Origin: Sphagnum compactum | Lineage: Eukaryota; Bryophyta; Sphagnopsida; Sphagnales | Reading direction: 5' to 3' | Assembly (NCBI GenBank): GCA_965153455.1 | Contig: OZ234502.1 | Span: forward strand, 2,273,267 to 2,337,266 | DNA length: 64,000 bases | Shown: positions 1 through 11,082 of the stretch, piece by piece | Layout: each line of letters begins with the position of its first letter | Position numbering within the stretch: position 1 is the stretch's first letter | Notes under the pieces: generated by a model | Database searches by the model: none | The model's input: the letters and a program-made list of their open reading frames with translations, nothing else | Told to the model about the DNA's origin: nothing | Program-made: the position numbers and the translations under genes

Positions 1-108
1 AGGGCCGCCAAGTCGAAGACAGAGGATATCAAGAAATCGCAGTTCGAAGAGGGCCAAAATCAAATCCTTTGAAACAGCCTTCTGTTGGCAGGCATCATCA
101 TCATCACC

Positions 109-1909
109 ATGGTAACTCTCTTTGTGCCCTAGAATCCGGTTTCTTGTTGTAAGTTTTCAGCTCTCTGTCTTTTCGGTAGCATTAATTTCAGTTTGGAGAT
201 GAGTCGGTGTTGGTTTTTGCTTCCGCCTTCGTTTGGTGGTTTTGCACTACTGGACTGGGGCCTATGGTTTTGTTACGACTCCGTTCTGTTGGTGTTCTGA
301 TCAGGCAATTTCCCTTTCTGTTTGTTTATTGCAATTGCAGGTGTTGTTAGAAGCAGACCCATTTCTGAACGAGCTAACGAAGTTGTACGAGCGCAACAAG
401 GCGTCGGGCTCCGTTTGGGTCACCATGAAGCGTTGTAAGCTATCTTCCGGATTGAAACCTTTGCTTATACGTGATGCATTTTGGAGTCTTAAAAACCTGA
501 CCTAATTTTTCCTTTGTATTTGGAGGTTCCTTACCAAGCAGAACTTTATCGAAGATAACGAGGCACACCTTGCCAAGCATAACCTTCGTGGGAGATAACC
601 AGGCACACATTACCAAGCATAACATTCATGCACAATTTCAAATTAGGTCAGGTTTTTAAGTAGGTGAATGGCAGGTCGCATCAGTTATTCTGTTCTTGTT
701 GGGCTTGAAAACTCAGCCTACCACAATTGTTCCCATGCCCTCAAAGAACAGAATACCCTCTGGACCTGCCATTCACCTATACTATCCTATCAGTCAGTGT
801 TTCAAATTCCGGACAATGAAACTCAAGGTCTTTGATTTTGCTCCATTACGACAACATTGAGTCAATCTGTCACCTAAAAAATCCATAGTACTTGAATCTG
901 AAACTACTGCTGTCAACTGCACTCCATGAGCCAAGTTTGCAGGGATTCCAGGTGGTTTGCTTCATCCCAATTCCAGTCTGTGGGTACTTGGGAATACAAT
1001 TTCTCCAGCTTCAAATGCTTCTATTGTTCAACCTGCACAATCAACTCTCTTTTGTTGCATAGGCAGATAAGCAGAGGGATTCTTAACTAAGAATTGTAGT
1101 TTGCCCATTGTTATAGAGCTGAATCCAGTTTGGGAAGAGCTGACATCAAGGAGGTATTCATGGGCCAAGTCCATTCTTGGCCAGCTAGGTTTACTGTCTC
1201 TGGCAAAAATGTAGGCATGTAAGCCATTGCTCAGGGACATGAATGTTACACATTATGAGGTTTTCTTGGCATGTCTGGGTGCAACAGCAACACTGAAACA
1301 CCAGAAGAAGCGCAAAACTATTGAAGAATCCCCAGCAGTGGAGCCTGAATATCGGTGCTTGGTCCGGGCCACTGATGGCAAGAAGACAATTTCTTGCACA
1401 GTATGCTCTTTACTTTGACTCCTCCTTCTAAGCCAAGAAATCTGCTTTTACTGGGTCTGTGTACCCTAAGCCTCTATCTATGTTGACCCAGTACATGGAC
1501 AGTGAAATTATAAAATAGATATTTGAGAGGCACATAAGGAACTGGAAGCCTAGCAAGTGGTATGTTGATTGTACTACACACCATGATCTCAACTATGTCC
1601 CTAGTCTTGGAGGTGGACTGCTCGACTGGTGACAACACTCGTCAAGCAAGCACAGATTTGATGCCATATGTCTTTTTATCTGCTGTTCTTGTCCAATATT
1701 TGATGTTGCAAGATGCTGTCTTAAAGCCATACCCTAATGTTGCTTAACGTTTTGGTGGATCTGTGTATGTTTTGATGCAGCTGTCTGCTAAGGATCACCA
1801 ACGCTTTCAGACGTCATATGCAACTGTATTGAAGGCACACATGGATGCTTTAAAGAAGAGGGAAAAGAAAGACAAGAAGAGTGCTTCAACCAAAGCTCCA
1901 GGTTCATGA
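109..1909 (+). CDS. SRP14: Signal recognition particle 14-kDa subunit (SRP14), four exons
   Basis: Exons: 109-111, 341-434, 1288-1400 and 1781-1909 (stop TGA 1907-1909). Each intron starts GT and ends AG and the phases join without a break, giving 112 residues, close to the usual plant SRP14 length. Recognisable segments are DPFLNELTKLYE and GSVWVTMKR in exon 2, YRCLVRATDGKKTIS in exon 3, and a basic lysine-rich C-terminus after AKDHQRFQTSYATVLKAHM in exon 4. SRP14 pairs with SRP9 on the Alu domain of SRP RNA in the cytosol and slows elongation while the ribosome is targeted to the ER; that role is family knowledge. Exon 1 supplies only the ATG, so all of the protein apart from Met1 depends on correct splicing of the first intron. 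Bases 1-108 are 5' UTR, and the transcript may begin left of the window. Intron 2 (435-1287) carries two short palindromic elements. Confidence 0.95.
488..660. mobile_element. Short element with 19-bp perfect terminal inverted repeats
   Basis: The 19 bases at 488-506 (CTTAAAAACCTGACCTAAT) are the exact reverse complement of 642-660. The 173-bp unit lies in SRP14 intron 2 and looks like a MITE. No convincing target-site duplication is visible beyond one base, so the superfamily is unknown. It contains a 40-bp tandem duplication and directly abuts a second palindromic unit. Confidence 0.6.
551..631. repeat. 40-bp unit repeated twice in tandem
   Basis: The unit around GATAACGAGGCACACC at 551-590 recurs at 591-630 with a few substitutions (GATAACCAGGCACACA). 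It lies inside the palindromic element at 488-660. Confidence 0.7.
661..779. mobile_element. Short TIR element flanked by TA
   Basis: Bases 661-677 (TAGGTGAATGGCAGGTC) are the exact reverse complement of 763-779. Inside, TTCTGTTCTT and AAGAACAGAA form a second inverted pair. Reading the outer TA as a target duplication gives a roughly 115-bp Tc1/mariner-like MITE. The element starts at the base after the previous one ends, so the two could also be one compound foldback. Confidence 0.55.
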
Positions 1910-3540
1910 GCATATTTTTGGCGGTATGTAAACCAGTTGTTAGGTCAGTTTACAACAGATGATAAGCATACCTACAAGCAGGATCACAATGGGACTGCCT
2001 GGCTCATTTTTGTTGGGCAAAATATATCTATTCTGGTAAAGCCCATAATTCTTGTCATGTTTGATTTTGGTTTTGCTCAAATTGACAACGTGGTCAGTAC
2101 CTTCAAAGTGTTATTGTGGAGTTTTCTCTGCAATCTCTTATACATGCAAAACCAAATATACAGCAGGACAGCAATGTGTGGCTGATGCCATGCTAGAAAT
2201 ATGACCATGTGACCATTTTAGCCATGCTATTCAATACAAAGAGGGTGCATGGGGATGATGAAGTTTACATGGAGTCTCCTGAAGAGAAGAGAGTGCACTT
2301 TTTGTTCTTTTTGCTGAATCGATTGTCTTTTGGTAAACATGATGCTGCAAGTTCATGGTTCCAGCACTTATTATCTTGTCACGAAGTCCTCTTTGACTAC
2401 CAAGACTGGATTTCTTGTTGTCGGTATCCAAGTTCCAATCAGGTCAGGAATGCCCTGTTATTGCACAGGTGGAATATTTTACTGCACTGAATTATCTTGT
2501 GTGTGTTTTCAGAATCTGCTTGTTCTGGTTGTGTCTATTCATGCCTGGGCCCTGGAGGTTCTCACAGTAGTGCGTTCATCTGCCTTGAAATTTGTGAAAT
2601 GTAGTAGTAGTTCAAAAGTCCAGAATTTTTCTTGTTTCTTTTGTGGACTTCCAGTGCAGTCTCATAGTGACAGATTTCCCCAACCACATCCATAGACAAC
2701 ATCACAGAGGGCAATCAATATGCCTTCTGCACAGATTGGTTTATGGCACAATTAGTACTGCATTTTCTGGAAGGTAGGAAGCTAGTTTTATTTCCAGTAG
2801 CATGCCTTAAATATTTCTGCTTTCCAGACACAAGAATTACTAGATGAAGTGGATGTGCAGATGAAGCAAGAAGACTTATGTCTGGCTCCTCCTAGTGTCT
2901 CAGATGGTGGAGGATCAGAGACCATGCCAGCTTGAGTTCAGAACCTAATCTGTACAGTAGAGAGCCTTTCAACAAATTTCAGCATTGATGAACATGGAGG
3001 ATATGGAAAGTAGGACTGTGTACCTGTAATTACTACATGTCTTGTAGATGCTAGGTGGGCACTACATCTTTTGGAAGTAATATTGAAGGGAAGGATGCAC
3101 TTCCTTGTCAGGGGGCTGCCCCAATTCACTAGCTTGTAGCAACCTCATCATCTTCACCAACTTTTCAACAGGCACCACCTTACCACACATATTTTGATCC
3201 AAGTAAGGAAGTCTTGATTTGTTTCTGTTTGGAGACATATGCCACAAAGCTGATCTCAATCACAATGACAGTCTGTGCCTCTGGGCATAACTATTGAAGC
3301 ATTCAATTTGGAGTATTTGCTTACTACAATTGTAAGCTGGCTCAACTATCCAGGGCTGTCTAGAAATGCAGCTACTTCAACCCACCCATACTTTGCTCTT
3401 GAAGAAGGAAGCACTAGGGAGGCAGCCACTGAAAGATTCTACCAAGTCTCCCCCACCCACAGCTTGACACCCCTACCTGTCCCCGCCCCAATTTTTTTTG
3501 AGAGCCCCTACAATGCTCTATGCCACTAGGGCTCATCCAT
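1910..3540. other. SRP14 3' flank, mixed-composition DNA
   Basis: Composition stays close to that of the SRP14 introns until about 3540, where it falls sharply into AT-rich DNA. Several polypyrimidine-AG sites resemble splice acceptors (near 2510, 2827 and 3170), so the SRP14 transcript may extend here as spliced 3' UTR. No protein of this stretch is recognisable apart from the exon-like segment at 2828-2935. Confidence 0.45.
2828..2935 (+). other. Exon-like open segment, possible alternative last exon
   Basis: A pyrimidine-rich tract ending in AG at 2827 is followed by 35 open codons and a TGA at 2933-2935. The peptide is acidic (begins TQELLDEVDVQM, ends GGGSETMPA). It could be an alternative 3' exon of SRP14 or a remnant of another gene. 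I do not recognise it. Confidence 0.25.
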
Positions 3541-3573
3541 GGTCAGGATTCCAAAAAGGAGCATGCCACCAAA

Positions 3574-3643
3574 ACAAGAATATTGCCAAGGACAATTTTG
3601 AATTTTCAACAAGAATATTGCAAAGGACAACTTTGAATTTTCA
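3574..3643. repeat. 35-bp unit duplicated in tandem
   Basis: ACAAGAATATTGCCAAGGAC at 3574 recurs at 3609 with two differences over 35 bp. The pair marks the boundary between the SRP14 flank and the AT-rich DNA to the right. Confidence 0.8.
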
Positions 3644-4204
3644 TAGTGTTTAGTAGTTGCAACTATGGTGTATTGTTATGTTCCTATAATTATAATATTA
3701 AATAACAACCAAATAAAAATATAATGTATTGGATGTTGTGTAAAAATCCTTAATTGATTTGGGGTCAATTATCCATATTATAGTTTTAAAAATAAAAGAA
3801 TGCATAAAATGATGTAATGATTTCAATATTTTTTCCAACAAAGACATATTTTCCTTAATGCAAATACATGTGCAAAAAAAGAAGTTCAATTATCCATAGA
3901 AATTTATTTAAACAATCTAAATAATTTTTCTTATAAGTCAAAATTTTAATACTAATATTTTCTTTATGTGAAAAATCATCACCACGGCATGAATTATCTT
4001 ACTTTGGACTATTCAATTTTATTCCTTAAATTTGTCCCATATAAATGATATTTAAAAAAAGAAAAAAGAAAAAAATCTTGGTGTTCCTTTTCATTTTTTT
4101 TAAACACCAACTATGAACAAGCTCATTAAATTAATAGAAGATCCATCCAATACATATGCAAAGATTATAATTAATGCATATAGGTTATATCTAGTTTCTA
4201 TTTA
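3644..4204. other. AT-rich intergenic DNA
   Basis: I see no gene, RNA or clear repeat here. It is the unique-looking left flank of the nested transposon region. Confidence 0.5.
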
Positions 4205-4380
4205 CCCTAACCGAGTTCTTTACTTGAAGTCACAAATATGTATCCTTCCTCGGTTATGCACACGTCTACAAACTCAATTTTGCCAAAATAGAGTGGTGAA
4301 TTAAGTCAACCTATTGTAAGGATTAGGAAAAGAAGGCCAACAAATGATGAAAGACATTCCTTTTTGTGCAAACATAGGCC
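4205..4380 (+). repeat. Diverged fragment related to the inside of the left arm
   Basis: Bases around 4216-4262 resemble 9005-9050, and 4310-4360 (AGAAGGCCAACAAATGATGAAAGACA) resembles 9480-9515, both in direct orientation but with many differences. This is an older relic of the same repeat family lying outside the palindrome. Confidence 0.5.
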
Positions 4381-4708
4381 TGCTTTACACACAGAGTCAG
4401 GGCAGAAAAAACTTGGGGGCCAACTTTGAGCATTTTTTGGCTTCTTGTTCGGCCCCAAGTTACTAATAAATGCTAGAACATTGATGTCAAGATATTAATA
4501 AATGCTGAAACATTGGTCCCAAGGGTTGCAAATTGGCCTCCCAAATTCAATGACATCCTTTTTCCAGCCTTGGGGCCAATACAAGGCCCTAAAGTTCAGC
4601 ATTTATTGGTAAGTTTGGACAGATTGAAAGGATTTTCTCTAGTTCACTCTTGACTCCTAGTGTAAAGCCCTTGGGGGCTGATTTCAACTTTTGCACCAAT
4701 AGGAATGC
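4381..4708 (+). repeat. Repeat module shared with 51190-51480
   Basis: A module containing ACTTGGGGGCCAACTTTGAG, two copies of an 'aataaatgctgaaacatt' phrase and one copy of an 82-bp unit (GACTCCTAGTGTAAAGCCC onward) matches 51190-51480 in the same orientation. At 51402-51830 the 82-bp unit is tandemly amplified. Here the module directly abuts the outer end of the palindrome's left arm. Confidence 0.75.
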
Positions 4709-7074
4709 TTGATTTGGGTTGAACATGGTTTTCATTCAAGAAAACCTATCTATGTCCCATTAGTTGCAAATGTGATATAATGAGTTGCAACTCTATGTGT
4801 ATTCGTAGTGTATTTTGTGTATTTTAGGCTGTATAGGTTTATAACGGATTAAAGATATTTTACTCATTATTATATGGGTGCATATTAAGATGTACATGTG
4901 AATATGATAGGTTATGTATAATGGTTGTAATCTAGCATTATTGTAAAATCAATATTATAGAAGTTATGCATTAATTATAGTAACTGTATTATTTATAATT
5001 GAAGTAAGTATTCATATTTTAGATTTTTATTTGAAATTATGATTAAAAATATTCGTAATAATTTTATTTATTACTTATAATCACTTCTTGAAAATGGAAG
5101 TATTATTATAACATAAAATTCTACACTAATTATTAACATTTTTCAATAATAAAAATTAATTACCCTAAAATAATTTTAATTATTCTATTATAATTATAGA
5201 AGTGGCACCCTTTATAATTAAGATTAATTATTCATATCTTATAACTTATAATTTCTAGTTTATAAAATTATTTAAAACTCTTATAGTAATGTTAATGGAA
5301 TAGAATAATTAATGCACTTGCTATAATTCTAGGATTATATTATTGTAAATAAAATTACTTTATATTTCGAAATATTAGAAATTACAAAATTCACAATAAG
5401 TCTATTGTAATTATAATAATTGAATTAAAATATTTTATATTATTATAAGTACTACCAACTTATTTAAAAAATTATTATTATAACATAGAATTTGAAATTA
5501 AAATTTAATAGTTTAGCAGCAAAAAAAAATTATATTAATAAAAAAAATCTTAATAAAATAACTACATATTAATTATGTAATTAATAATTTTAACTTTGTA
5601 TTCATAAATGAAGACTTGTAACGTATAATTAACAAATACATTGCAAAACATAATTATCATAATGTAATTTTCAAAATTGATTTAATTATTTATATAAAAA
5701 TAATGAAACATACAGAATTATTGTATCTATTTTTTTTTATTACATATTAAAATAAATAATTATTCTTACTACATGCATTTTACAGTAATAATTATTTATT
5801 TTAGAAAAGTAGATATTAATTCCTGTAATTAATGCATAATTACTGTAAACCAATTCTAATTTGTAAGTTTATATGTTAATTAAAGTAGTTTCGTTTTTTT
5901 ATTTTGGAACTTATTTATTCATAATTTAGAACTTTAAGTATTCATTTCTTATAGTTACTTATATACAATAAGTAATTCTTACTACATCATAATGTTTTTG
6001 AATAATTTTTCTTTAATGAGCACATTAATTGTACACTAAATTTTATTTATTAATGTATTTACTATTTATAATCACTTAATTATATTTAATACTTAATATT
6101 ACAATTTAATTTCTATACTAAGTGTTGATATTAAGTGATTGAAAAATTATTTTACATTAATTTATAGTACTTATTATGTATATAATATGAAATTATTATT
6201 ATAATAATTCAAAAATAATTATATCAAGTGAGAAAATAATGTGAATAATAAAAAAAACTAGCCAAGGTCGTAATATAAAAGTTAGTATTATTGTTAGTTA
6301 CTTATTAATTTATTGAATATTCCCTATACCAAATGAAAAAATAATCATAATAACTATAACAAAATAACTAATGTAGGGTAATTATTAGCTACATGAATAA
6401 TAACATCATTATACAAAATTATTCTTTATTCAGTTTTAAATGTTAATTAATCAAATTATTTATAGATGTATATTTAATTTCAAGTTTTATATTTAATACT
6501 TATTAATTAGAAAATATAACATTGTAGTTAAATTTTAAAATAATTTGGATATTCATTTTTATTATCTATTAATATTTTAAGTAATTTTTTAATTACATAA
6601 TTCTGTAACTAAAAATTATTGATGAATTACTACTATATGTAATTAGTCTATTATTATTATTTGTTAAGAATTTAATAGGTAGTTTGTTAGTTCATTAATT
6701 AATGAATAGTTAGTTTTCTCATTAGTTCACTAATTAGCTTGTATGTTAGTCAATTTTTCTATTTAATTGTATAATAAAAAAAAATTAATGATAAAGGAAC
6801 CATAAACCCCATAAGCCTTCTAGTTGTAACTAATTTGTAAGTAATCTTTCTAATCATAGAACAATTTGCAACTAAGTTCCAAATTCAAAATTTATTTCAT
6901 AAGGTTTGTTTTTCATTATCATTTGGAAAGTATATAAGGAAGGTTTTTGCTTCACATTTTTATATTAAAAAACATGGGCCAGATGGGATGAGCCAATTAA
7001 AAGGTTTAACCCAAAAAATTTAAATTTTTTTATCTTCCTACTTCTTACCTACCTTACTTCCTTAACCAACCTAT

Positions 7075-7245
7075 CAACCTAACTATTCATTTATCTACCT
7101 ACTTAAGTAGATATCTAATATAAGTAAGTAGGTGTTTAGTCTAAATAGATAGGTACCTACCTACCTACCTAGTTCAACGTATTTACATACCTACCAACCT
7201 ACATAATTCAACCTATTTACATACCTACCTATCTACCGAAATAGA
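7075..7245. repeat. Degenerate (CTAC)n / TAGGTAGG tract in left arm
   Basis: Runs of the tetramer CTAC and CTTAC form a low-complexity tract with internal hairpin potential. The complementary tract is at 29140-29350 in the right arm, so the tract predates the arm duplication. Confidence 0.8.
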
Positions 7246-9407
7246 TTTTGAACAAATTTAATTAATATGTCACATCACAAATTTTGATTGTGCCACATGT
7301 CACAATCTAAACCATTGAAACATATAAATTGGGTGTTATAGATTAAGGTGAAAGCACATTACAGTGATCAAAAAATGTAATCACAAATACTACTTTTAAA
7401 AACTATGCAACTTTTAATCTCCACCAAACCAATACTAAAAGAGGTTTTCATAAATGATACTCAAATAAGGTAGTTCAATAGCCAAATAATGCAATTGTCA
7501 AAGGAAACTGCATTTTTTGATTAATATTAAATGATTAATGAATATATTTGTGAGAATTTAGATGTTGTTATGATGTATTGCAAAGTGCAAATATACTTTG
7601 AAAATGATTCAAATAATTGCAAAACTTGATGAAGTACTTAGGTTGCATTGTACCATTTCAATTACAATTGAAAAGTTTGATTCATGTGATTTCATGAAAA
7701 CATCTAGACAAATTTTTTACTCAAATGAACATAAGTGTGTTTAAAAAAAACATTTTGTTAAAAATTACTTTTATTTGAAAAATGACAAGAACTATGTTGT
7801 AGGCCTTTGTATCAAAAACCATTTTACATATTTATCAAAGCAATAGATGAAATCAAAGAAGAATTGCCCCCAAAATATACCAAAATATATCCAAAAAAGA
7901 GTACTTTTTTTGCTTAAAGCAGCCCCCCCTAGTGTGCTTTCACCCATTATTTCAAAATTTCATAAATTAAATAATAATATTAAAATTATATTAAATTTAT
8001 GACATGACAACATATCATAAGAGTACAAAGTTGATTAACTAGTTGCAAACTAATTGCAAGCGACAATACATATATGGTCGATCAATGGTTGAACATGTAT
8101 TTTGTTAATTCATGAATGGTTGTCGTTTGCAATTAATATCATTTGCAATTTGTTCAATGCAAGTAAAAAAATAAAATTGCAAATGTCGTCTACAATTAAA
8201 AACTAGTCAATTAAAAACTAGTTGCAAAAACCAGTTGAAAATGACATGTTTTTTCTAACAATACCACATATGTTGAGACATCTATTCAATCACCACAAAC
8301 ACTCTGAACTTTCAACATTTAAGATGGAGAAGGTTTTTCCCTGGGACCCAATTCGCATATCATATTCTTGATTCCTTCACATGATCAAATGCCAAAAGAA
8401 TGCGTCCAACTGATAATAGATTTCTGATATTCTTAGAACTACTACACAATTTAATGCACCCATGAAAAACCTTGATGGAGGACATGACTTTGACACTGGA
8501 CTGAGTATAATCTATTTGGTATTGAATGCAATTAGGAGAATAATTTGTAGCTCATGCTACGGAAATTGAGGAGCTCAACGACACTATTCGCAGCTAATAA
8601 CTATAGATTTGGAGCTTGCTTGTTAAGCCCAGGCACATGTCCAGCAACTTCAAAATTCCAATGAACATATACCATTAAATGAATGAAGATTCTATCTAAT
8701 GACTATATTGCAACACTAAAATCAATGATGTCGGTATAGGAAAAGGGTCTGAAAATAGACCCTTCCAGATTTACTATTGAAACAAATGAAGTCACACACA
8801 TGGAAACATACACACAACTCACAAAACTAGCCTCATTCACATTGAATTGAGTTCCAACAATAAACCTAAAATCCTAACCCCAAAAAAGAAAAGAAAAAAA
8901 CTGAAGAAATAAATGGAAGAACTAATTCATTACATACGCAAGGTTATATTTTAGGGCACATACGTTGTAGTTGAACTATTTGCTTAAGTAGGCTATTTAC
9001 TGAAACTCATAAATGTATATCCTTCCCTGGTTATACATAAGTCTTACATGTGCAAAAGGGTTATGCATAGACTCACAAAATGTAACGGATGTGAAAGAAG
9101 GGTAGGCTATGCCACTTCTTAGAGGTATATTGGTTAGATAAAAATAGATTAAATTATATGATATACCCTGTACATATCTAACTCCTATATTCAAATAAAA
9201 ATATATACCCACACAACACGGGTCGTAAGTCATTATAAGTCATAAGTTTCTATTTTCCAGTTTTTTTATTTTGCAGAATAGGGACAATTTGCTGCCAAAA
9301 AGAAATTGTTGACCATAGCATTTGAATAAAGAGGAAAATAGGCTAGATTTGAACATTCAAATATTTGTTCCATATGACCCGTTTCTTTGGGGTTTCAACT
9401 CCTACAC

Positions 9408-9689
9408 TCATGGACAAACCCATTTTGATGGAAATACACTGTTCACTTCAGTCAACAAATTGGAAGGATTATTAATCTGAGAACTTAGAAGGCCGACAAA
9501 TGGTGAAAGACACTCTTGTGGCCGAGCCACAAGTCCAAGATGGGTCTTGTTCAAGATTGCAATGATACATAGACTAAAACAAATAAATAAATAAATAAAG
9601 GAAAAACAGTTGACAAGAGAACAGAGAAGGACCAAAAAAAAGATTGAAGTCCAAACAAAAGATAAATACTCAGAAAGGGCAAAACACAC
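9408..9689 (-). other. Open segment conserved in both arms (left copy)
   Basis: A 93-codon open segment with a hydrophobic N-terminal half and a tail including CLSPFVGLLSSQINNPSNLL is kept open in the right-arm copy (26792-27094, 100 codons). The tail differs at only a few residues between copies. This may simply reflect high nucleotide identity; a fragment of a retroelement protein is possible. I do not recognise a domain. Confidence 0.3.
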
Positions 9690-9784
9690 AATAATGAGGA
9701 GCCCTAAGAGAAAAAATCAAGTAACTTAGTACATAAACCCATCACCTAGTAGCACGAAGCAAGGCATGCAAGGAGATAAATAGT

Positions 9785-10160
9785 CGTTGCTCCCATTTTA
9801 TGAAGAAAAAGGGTACGCGTCCTGTCGTAACTTGTTCCTGCTAGAAAAAAGAGTGCAGCACCAATTAGTCCATGAGAAATCATCTGTAAAATAGCTCCAT
9901 TAAGACTTATATCCGTTATGGAACCGATCCTAATGAGTACAAAACCCATATGTGATACCGATGAATAAGCAATTCTTCTTTTTAAATTACGTTGACTAAA
10001 AGAAGTAAAAGCTGCATAAACAATTTGAATTGCTCCTATTACTACTAACCATGGAGCAAAAATGGAATGAGCATGAGGCAATAATTCCATATTGATTCCA
10101 ATTATTCCATATCCTCCCATTTTTAGAAGTATTCCGGCTAAAAGCATGCATGTACTGTCT
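9785..10160 (-). pseudogene. ndhD: Nuclear fragment of plastid NAD(P)H dehydrogenase subunit 4 (ndhD)
   Basis: About 125 codons in one open frame match the middle of NdhD, the proton-pumping subunit of the thylakoid NDH complex: [48 protein letters not shown] and [16 protein letters not shown]. Both ends are cut. It has no promoter or transit peptide and lies inside a transposon, so it should be non-functional. The NHGEAH-type residues expected just before STCM are missing, which places the join near 10160. The frame shows no stop, so the transfer is fairly recent or editing-insensitive over this stretch. Confidence 0.85.
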
Positions 10161-10373
10161 GGGTGTTTTCGAGTAGTGAAGCTTATACTCATTTACATTG
10201 GTTCATCCTAAGTCTTTAAACCTTTTGCACTAATTTTGGAAAGAAGCCACTTTCCTATCAAGGTTCAAGAGTCAACTGAGCATCTCAGCGGCGAGATTTA
10301 AAACCCGAATTCAACGCCATGTAGGCATGGGCTTGAAAGTAATGATGGTCACACATAAGCCACCGGGTCGCAC
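10161..10373 (-). pseudogene. 5' part of the ccmFC group II intron
   Basis: On the minus strand the ccmFC exon stops inside a serine codon and is followed at 10373 by GTGCGACCCGG, the conserved GUGYG start of organellar group II introns. About 200 bases of intron-like sequence follow before the ndhD join. The exact right limit of intron sequence cannot be set by eye. Confidence 0.65.
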
Positions 10374-10868
10374 GACAAAATAACACCCATAACAAAGGTG
10401 CAAACTCCTCCATGTGAAATCTTCATAGTCATGGGAACTTTTTGAAAGTCATGACCAACATTTATCAGTCTTTCTGGTAAGGCGTGAACAATAAAAAAAG
10501 ATATTCCAATTATTTTTGAAAACAAAAAAAAGAGCTTGCAGAAAAGCAAGCAGAAAATAAAAAGCCAAAAATTTGGCTTTTTCGTTGAGGCCGAAGGTTT
10601 TTGAAAATCGCAACAAAAAAATCAAAATATTTTTGACTTTTTCTCTTTTTCCAAAAAAGAAAAAAATTCTCTCTTTTCATTTTTGCCTCTTTTCTCGTCG
10701 GGCCAAAGTGCTTGGCGATTTTTTCTTTGTGCCTGCTTACAAAGTTCAATTCCTTCTATTCTAAGCTTATGCTCCTTGTTTGCCAACCTATCATCCCTAT
10801 AATTAGATGATAAAAAAAATATACAAGATAATAAAAAACAAAGCACACTACAGAAAGATTCTAAATAT
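10374..10868 (-). pseudogene. ccmFC: Nuclear fragment of mitochondrial ccmFC, exon 1 end
   Basis: Minus-strand translation from the right edge gives SYLESFCSVLCFLL, then a lysine-rich variable region, then INVGHDFQKVPMTMKISHGG and VCTFVMGVILS. These are landmarks of plant CcmFC, a cytochrome c maturation protein of the mitochondrial inner membrane. The two halves share a reading frame, broken only by one TGA at about 10619-10621. The fragment ends at the conserved intron position. It begins exactly at the GATA duplication on the right. The single TGA could be decay, or a genuine mitochondrial site needing U-to-C editing. Confidence 0.8.
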
Positions 10869-11082
10869 GATAGGCGAAAAGGGATGTGTATCATGTGCCC
10901 CAGTGCAGAGAAGATTGCAAGTGGCACAGAGATTGCCACTTTGCTGGGTGGATGGGTAGTCATTTTCTTTTGGGCGAAATAGTCACCAAAAGGCAACACC
11001 GATTTTCAAGTGCATATTCAACAGGTCTTTGATCCTCCTCCTCCTTTGAGGGGACAATGTACATACGTATGAACCGAGTACG

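Larger units (their letters stand above)
9779..10868 (-). mobile_element. Chimeric organelle DNA insertion (plastid plus mitochondrial)
   Basis: The right arm is continuous across the equivalent point (26735-26750), so this block is an insertion into the left arm. GATA occurs at both edges (9775-9778 and 10869-10872) but once in the right arm, i.e. a 4-bp duplication. The block joins a plastid ndhD piece to a mitochondrial ccmFC exon and intron piece, both minus strand. Such joining is expected from end-joining of organelle fragments during nuclear repair, or from plastid DNA already resident in a mitochondrial genome. Confidence 0.85.

Noticed and set aside
10510-10764. Phe/Lys-rich frames on both strands
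   Set aside because: They lie over the variable lysine-rich part of the ccmFC fragment, out of its frame.
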